A stretch of DNA of 64,000 nt from Lumbricus terrestris. Its lineage: Eukaryota > Annelida > Clitellata > Crassiclitellata > Lumbricidae. The position numbers and the translations under genes were made by a program. Positions 15,301 to 23,135 of the stretch are shown piece by piece. How positions within the stretch are numbered: position 1 is the first letter of the stretch; the number at the start of each line of letters is the position of its first letter. The stretch is from NCBI GenBank assembly GCA_949752735.1, contig OX457042.1:20193558-20257557 (forward strand), given 5' to 3'. A model generated the notes under the pieces. The model saw only the letters and a list, made by a program, of their open reading frames with translations, was not told the DNA's origin and did no database searches.

Positions 15301-16278
15301 AGAAGCTCGGCTGCGTCTTCCTGAACCACACGAGCGAAGTGAGCATCGGACTGAGGACGAAGAAGACGAGTCGACTCGATCAGGACTCGCCAGACGCTCC
15401 GAACCCGTTTACGCTCGGCATCTCACTGAGCAGCGTAAAGTATTACACGATTGGTGAGTGGTTATGCTGCTCATTTTGTTGATGTTTAAAGATCTACTGA
15501 TTACGCTGTGCTTTACAAGTGCTGCCAATTGCGTTTATCGGAATATAAATCTATTTTATGTAATCTCATGCATTTTATATGATGCTTTGTAGTTAATGTA
15601 GGAATGTAATTGCAATATGAGGTAATGTGAGAATGTAAATAAATACATGTCATGCAAACAAATGCTTGAAAGCTGTTCTATTCATCGCTGGAATTACCTC
15701 CGAGCAGACCTGTATCTTTGTGAGGTACTATTTAAATGACGTTGTGAATGAATGATGGAATGAATAAATGCATGAATGAAATGAAGGATAAATTAACTGA
15801 CCATTTACCGACCAAAGTGTAGTACATGCCTATGTCGTCGGTCAGTGAATGGTTAATTGGTAGTGGCATGATTTCATTTTCAATGCCTTGCATCAACAGT
15901 TTGGCTCCCTGCACGTGGTTGCTTTCCCATGTCAGAACTAGATGACTAGCTGCCATTCCACACGTGTTGTTCCTAATCTCCATTAGTTCTCTAAATACCA
16001 GACATCATGTGAAGCAAGAGTTGTTAATGATATTTAAGAGTTACACTGTAGGCATTATTGCTGATTGGTTGTAGGGCGTTACCATTGGTCACCGGGAACG
16101 TCAACAGAAAAAACGCCGTTTGAAATGCTTGCCAGCTTCAATACGAACGTTATCAGTGTTCGATTGTTTGGTGAGTTTTGTGCATTTTTATGATATTGAT
16201 TTATTTTGCTCGGCCTTTTTTTTACCAGCATCAACATCATTCGTCGTCATCATCATCATCACGACCACCATCATCATC

Positions 16279-16309
<31 letters not shown>

Positions 16310-19300
16310 CCATTATCACCATCATCATCACCATCATCATCATCTTCTTCATCATCCTCACAGTCATCATCGTGGTTTTAATTGATGGTGAATTTAAAGA
16401 ATTGTGTGGAAAAAGAGGGATGCTTCAATTGCTTCATCGTTACAATGGCATGCCTTGTTTTATTAATGTTATTTATTTATTTATTCCTTTATTCATTACT
16501 CTGTACTGTTGTCTGTGTATTATTAAATTTTATTGTCTCTTGTATGCGTATTTTTCATTCGGTTGTATATTTATTTGTTATTGTGCATTTTTTGTATGTG
16601 TGTATTCTTTTGCATGGTCTGTATTCATTCATTCATTCATTCATTTTTGTTCTTCAGGTCTCGACGACGGTTGTCAGGAGTCGATAGCGTACGAAATGTT
16701 GATTCCAGTCTCTGTTCTACAGAATTACCTTCGACTGGTAACACAATCTAATCATCTAATCTAATCTTAAGTGATCTGATTCTTAGTCTCATCTCAACAA
16801 TTGTTGTTAAAACGTGGGCATGCATCCATGTACTAACTGGGCTTGTGCGGCTTATCATGACACTGAGTTTGAATGAATTGAATGAATTGATTGCATGTTA
16901 TGCTTGCAGATCGAACAGTACCGATCAGTGGTATTCTACGGACCGAAAGGCACAGGAAAGACATTCCTCGTCAGGAAACTGGCCAGGTGCATTCAGGTAA
17001 CTGCTGTGCATCTATGTACGGTATACTGAATAACGCAAGTATATTGTTGCTTGTCATGTCTGAATGCTACAGACTGCATTATGTATTCATTCGTTAATTC
17101 ATTTAAGGATTTATATAGCCCACTCTTCAAGTGGACTGCTTAGAGGTGGTCTCAATTGCAGACAGTACAGCCAGAAACAGCATTTTTAGGCTAATATAAT
17201 AATTTTCAGTAGTTGGGCTGTGTGCATGTGATGACCTCTAAATCTGCTTATTCTTCTGAACTTGGATGCTATAACTTTCCTTTTTCCAGTACGTTTAAAA
17301 CTGTTCTCTTATTTTTGCAGTTTTTTGATGTCAGAATTTGTTGTCGATTTTCCAGGTGCATGAAAGTCGTCAAGGAAACGCAAGCGAAGTTACGTTCTTT
17401 ACGCTGAGTGCCGTCTTCAGCCGGAAAGACCTTCTCAAGTTACTTCTTGACAAAGGCAAGTATAAGATGAGTCACGGTAATCATCTATTGTCACACGTTT
17501 ACCCTTTGTTGCCTCAAATGTCTGGAACATTGACTGCTGTTGTGAGTTGAAGCAGGCCATATAAAGTCACTGTCCATTTGAGTGCATGTGTTTTATCTGC
17601 TCTTTAATCATGTTTCGGTCTAAACTGATCAGTTTTGCCATCCATACATGCTGTAGCGGTGTAGCCAGGGCTAAAAGTGGTTTGGAAAAGTTGCTGGGTC
17701 TGACTTTGGCGGACGAGCACGCTTTTGACTCGTAAATTTTTCTGACAACATTTTTTGGTCATTTGCCTAAAATTATCCAAAATCCTACCATTTTTACCTA
17801 GTTTTGGCATCTGGGAACCTTTTTAGCGACCCTGCTGAGACCCGGCAACAGTAAGTCTCGAAAATCGACGCCGGTCACAGACCCGGACCGGCCCGGCTCG
17901 CTTTCAGCCCTGAGTGTAGCTGAAGGTTTTCTGACCGTGCTTCGACAAAGACTGAAGTTTTACCGGAGTCTGATATTCGCCAACTCGGACTTGGACTCAA
18001 ACTAGTCATGATGTGGACTCGAACTTGAATTTGACATGTTGACTCTTTTTTGCAAGTCACAATTTCTAAGCAATTAGTGGCAGTTACAGTCGGAGCATAG
18101 CAGTTCTTTCTGTTTGAACCGTGCTGTTTTCCTGTGCCAATGAATTGCGTGTTTCAATGTATCTTGATTTGATAGGCTTTGATTTAGACTTGAAGTTAAT
18201 CTTTGTGACTTTGACTAGACTTGACTCGCACTTAGCTTAGATGGACTCAGACTTGACTCGGACTTGGCTTAGATGAACTCAGACACAACTTGGACTCAGT
18301 TGAGGTGGACTTGACTACATCAGTCAGTGCCTGGATTTCATGCAGATTTCTGTAATGGCTAAAGAGTCTGGACTGTGGTTTCACTTGAAATGACAACCAC
18401 CAATGCTTTGTATATTATGGTAATGTTACTATAGTAGTCATTGAATTAGATTATATTAGATTTTATTTTGATTAGATTAGCTATGACAATCATAAGATTC
18501 GATCAGATTAGATTATGTATGTATGAGCAATTGTTATATCTCCCCTTTAAGATAATCACTCAGAGGTGCCCCGGACTACAGTGCAGACACTGAATCGGAG
18601 TTTCACAATAAAGTGTGCAAGCAATTGCAAATGAAGGACCTGTTCAGGGTCTCTACACGGTGGCTTGAGGTGGATTCAAAACTGCAATCTTCCGGCTCGA
18701 AGGCAATGAATCCAACACTGCACTACCGCACACCACAAACAGATTAGTTTCCATAATACATTACCATTATATAAAAAGATTCGATTAGTGAGGCCAACTG
18801 TGTTTTAAATCATTGTGTTATCACCATTGTGTTGCTTCCTTATTTCTAGGATGTCTGATAAATGCATCGAGTTCTCTGCCACCGTCAACTGCCACTCCCA
18901 TTCTCATTCTCGACGACCTCGCAAAGATTTCCGTCGTCGACGTCTTCAAGGACATTCTACCGGCAATGGAAACGCGTGGACCGGCCAATCCGATTCTTAT
19001 TCGACATGGTTCGATCCTGCATTGATCTTTCCACTTGACCCTTTGGTGAACAAAGTGGTAAATGGTGTGGGAGAAATCCTATACCCTCGGTCGGTAAAGG
19101 ATGAACTGGTCTGTCCACCTGGTGGTGATTTGATCTAAGCCAGACTAATCTAATCCTATTGTTGCCTTATTCAGCGCAACGGCTTATCAACATTCAACAA
19201 TAGTCTGATTCGATCTTTTATTCACCTTGTCTTGCCTGACTTGCTTTTCCCTGCTGTCTATCACCTTAGCTCACCCTGAAATGTTACTCAACAGTGCATT

Positions 19301-22300
19301 GCTCTACATTTCTTTTTCTTATGGCACCTTATTTTATCTTGCATTGACTCTCCTCACCTTACATCTATGTTCATCATTACATCATTGTTACGTCATTGTC
19401 TTGCCTTTCCAGGATTACTTTACATTATCTCACCTTGACTCATATTTATTTATTTATTTCAGAAATTTATATAGCACCTCTCCCAGGTAGGCTACTCAGT
19501 AGCGCTTCTGGCTCAACCACGGCTAAATAAAACAGTTTTTAGGTTCTTAAGGAACAGAGCGGAGTGACTTCTGATAATTAAGCGCGTTGTAACAGGGAGA
19601 CCATTCCAAGCTGTAGGACCTGCAACAGAGAATGAACGACGCTGTCGGATAGCAGTCCGTGACTGGGAAGCCAGAAACTCGGCTTGATTCGCTGATTGAA
19701 GGGTGGATCGATGCTGAACTCCCAATGTTATTTAGTTATCATCCCTTTTCTTACCTTACATTACCGTAGCTTACATTACCATGTAGCTTACCGATTGTTC
19801 TGTGGTCTGTTCTGTCAGATGGAAGTCAAGAGACATTGTCCTGCTACATGAATCCGAACTGCTACATCATCGCTACGATGGACAGAGCCAGGTCTCGTAG
19901 ACTGATTCATCTACGGCTTAAATATTAACAGAGTTTACTCAAGGTCTTTTCAGTGCAACACCCATACACACACACACACACACACACACAGCATAGTATG
20001 TGACAATAAAATCTAACAGTAAATAACACCTAGCCCTAATAAAAATGTAAACAAATGATCATATGACAAATGAATTCGGACAAACAAATAAGACACGTGA
20101 CAATTAAATTGTAGATCAACCGGGTTGGAACTGTCCATCCAGCAGAGGTTCAAGTGGGTCCATCTGAGATGTGACCAGGAACCAATCAAGTACCTCCTTC
20201 ATCGACACCTGCTTCGGCGCCTCGCGCACAGCTACCGCGGTTGCATACCACTTCCAGACAACTCCATCTACAAGGTACTTGATTAGCTATATACTAGTTT
20301 ACACAGTACTTGATTAGCTATATACTAGTATACACAGTACTTGATTAGCTATATACTAGTATTCACAGTACGATACAGTACTGTATAATTTACAGTGCTA
20401 TGCAATGTGATGCTATAAAATACAAAACAATGCAATCCATGGTACAATTATATAACAATGTGATGCAATGCAAATACATTGCCTTACAATATAATGTAAT
20501 ACAATATCATACAATTCTCTAGAATATACAGTACGGTTCATGAACCTGCCTTCGTGTTAACTGAGTTTGGCTTGTTGTGTACCATTTTTGCAGTGCATTT
20601 GTTTTTACCTGAGCTTAATAGTATCTCGATTTATATTTGTTTTCATCTGAGCTGGTCTGGTTATGCCTGAACTTTCCTGGTTTGACAAGAGCCTATCTGG
20701 TTCTGCTGTATGAACTTATCGCTGCTGCGAGATTGATTTATACCAGCGGTTCACCAATCCGTGGCCCGCAGGCCAAAGGTGGCCCACCAGGTCTAAAAAA
20801 TGGCCCTCATATCTCAAAGAATTAACAAAAATATGCGAAAAATTGACAGTTTGGACAGGATAGAACACATAATTATTTTCTATTAAAGATTATTTTATTT
20901 TGACGTCTATAAATCAATTGTAACAATTTTATATGCTTTTAGCTAATTAAAGTTTATCTTTGCGGCCCCCTAATATCCTCCAACTAAGAAAAAGTGGCCC
21001 TCGTGTCCTCCAGCTTAGAAAAAGTGGCCCTAAAGTCAAAAAAGGTTGGGAACCACTGATTTATACAATATATATATATATATATTTATTTATATATATG
21101 CATTATACGTACAATTGTGCTAATTTTTTTGCTTGTGTCTTGTGTTAAAAAGGCCGTCGAATGGGTCATCTGCGTGTGGCAGCGTTTGAACGAAGGTCTC
21201 GCAAAACTCGGTCTTCTCGACCTCATCTTCGGTCCTTGCTACTTCCTCGTTTGTCCCATCGAAGCGAACAAACCAAAGACCATTTTACGGTAGGCAAAGA
21301 CCATGCTCTGGAAACTAAGACGTTATTTCAATTAACCAAATATACGATACTATGGAAGCCAAGTTGGTAGCATGGTAAGCCAAAGACTGTGGAAGCCAAA
21401 ATGATGCCAGGGTGAGCCAGAGATCATGCTATGGGAGCCAGATTGTATTATGTTAAGGTAAAGACCTTACCACAGTAAGCCATAGATGGTAATGGTATGA
21501 CCACTCAATCAGCCAATGGTATGATGATAGGAATGAATGAATATCATGTATCAGCTGACCCTGCTGGCCCTTTTTGACGTCAGCGCCGCTTTTGACACTG
21601 TCGACCACGAGATTTTGTTAGAGCGGCTGAGTGTTTCTTTTGGTTTGTCTGGTGCATTTTACAAATGGATAGATTCTTTTCTTCAGGAGCGTTCTCTCTG
21701 TGTGGTCCATGGCTCTTCTAGGTCCTCATGGGTGCCTGCACAATATGGTCTACCCCAGGGTTCAGTCCTTGGTCCCATACTTTATATTATTTACACCTCA
21801 GGTCTTGCCACTCTACTAACAGCTCATTCGGTTTTGAGTCAGCAGTATGCTGACGACGTCCAGGCTTACACCCATTGCCTCTAATGCTGTCAAAGCGGTT
21901 CGGGTAATGAGCGGGACTTTGGATGCTCTAGAGGCATGGATGTCATCCAATAGACTACGCTTGAACCCATCTAAGACAAAATTTATTTGGTTGGGCACAC
22001 GGCAGCAGCTTGCCAAGCTTGATCTATTTTCTCTTGCATCTGAGTTTCCTGGCTTTGTCTTTGCAACCACGGTTCATGACCTCGGTGTCCAACTTGACCA
22101 AGAACTAACTTTTGCTCTTCAACTTCACCGTCTTGCTCGAGACTGCTATTATCAGCTGCGCCAGCTTCGCACTGTCATCCGTTCTCTTACGTCTGCTGCT
22201 ACTCTTACTTTAGTGCATTCTTTCATTACATCTCGCATCGACTATTGCTCTTCGCTCTACATTGGCCTCCCATCCAGCAGATTGACTTGTCTTGACCGGG

Positions 22301-23095
22301 TGTTGCGCTCTGCTGCACGCCTAATTGGGAAAATCCCTAAATATGATCATGTCTCAAACTACATGCTTGAGGTACTTCACTGGCTCCCTATTCGCCAGCG
22401 TATCGAGTTCAGGGTAGCTGCATTGGTATGGCGATGTTGTCAGGGCCTTGCCCCAACTTACCTCCGTGAGCTATGCAGCTCTACATTGGGTATCCAAGGA
22501 CGTCGTCAGCTACGCTCTGCTGATAGGGGAGTCCTCTTAGTTCCTTTTGCTCGTACTACTACCATGAAGGATCGAGCCTTTTCTGTGGTTGGACCAGTGG
22601 TCTGGAATGGCCTTCCTTGTGAGCTACGCCTACACCCTGGGACTACCAGGATCCTTCCTTACTAAACTTAAAACTGTTCTTTTTGCGCGCGCTGGAGTTG
22701 GGAGCGCTTCTGAGTAGTTTTTCTTGAAGGAGCGCTATATAAATGTCCGAATGAATGAATGAATGAATGTATCTTTCACTACTTAATTTCTAACCTTTAC
22801 TTTACGTAAATTCTCTCACGTACCTTACGTTTAGACCTTGGGATGACGTTCTGCTTATCTAGTTGCATGTGTGAATTTTCCAGGTGGTTAAACATCCAGT
22901 GGAATCAGGTGATTGCACCAACGATCACGGAAGCAGTCATCCGTGGCTCGGGCAGTGACCTTGGAGGCGGAGGTCACCAGAAGGTGGCCAGCACTGCCCT
23001 CTATGTCCTCATGCAACGAGCTGTCGTCTCTGGCTGTCCACTGTCTGGTCTAGGTATGGAGAGCTACATAGATATTCTTGAAGGGATATAAAAAT

Positions 23096-23135
<40 letters not shown>

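Noticed and set aside
17650..17850. A further hAT MITE starting GTAGCGGTGTAGCCAGG
   Set aside because: One end resembles the family but no matching second end or target duplication was found.
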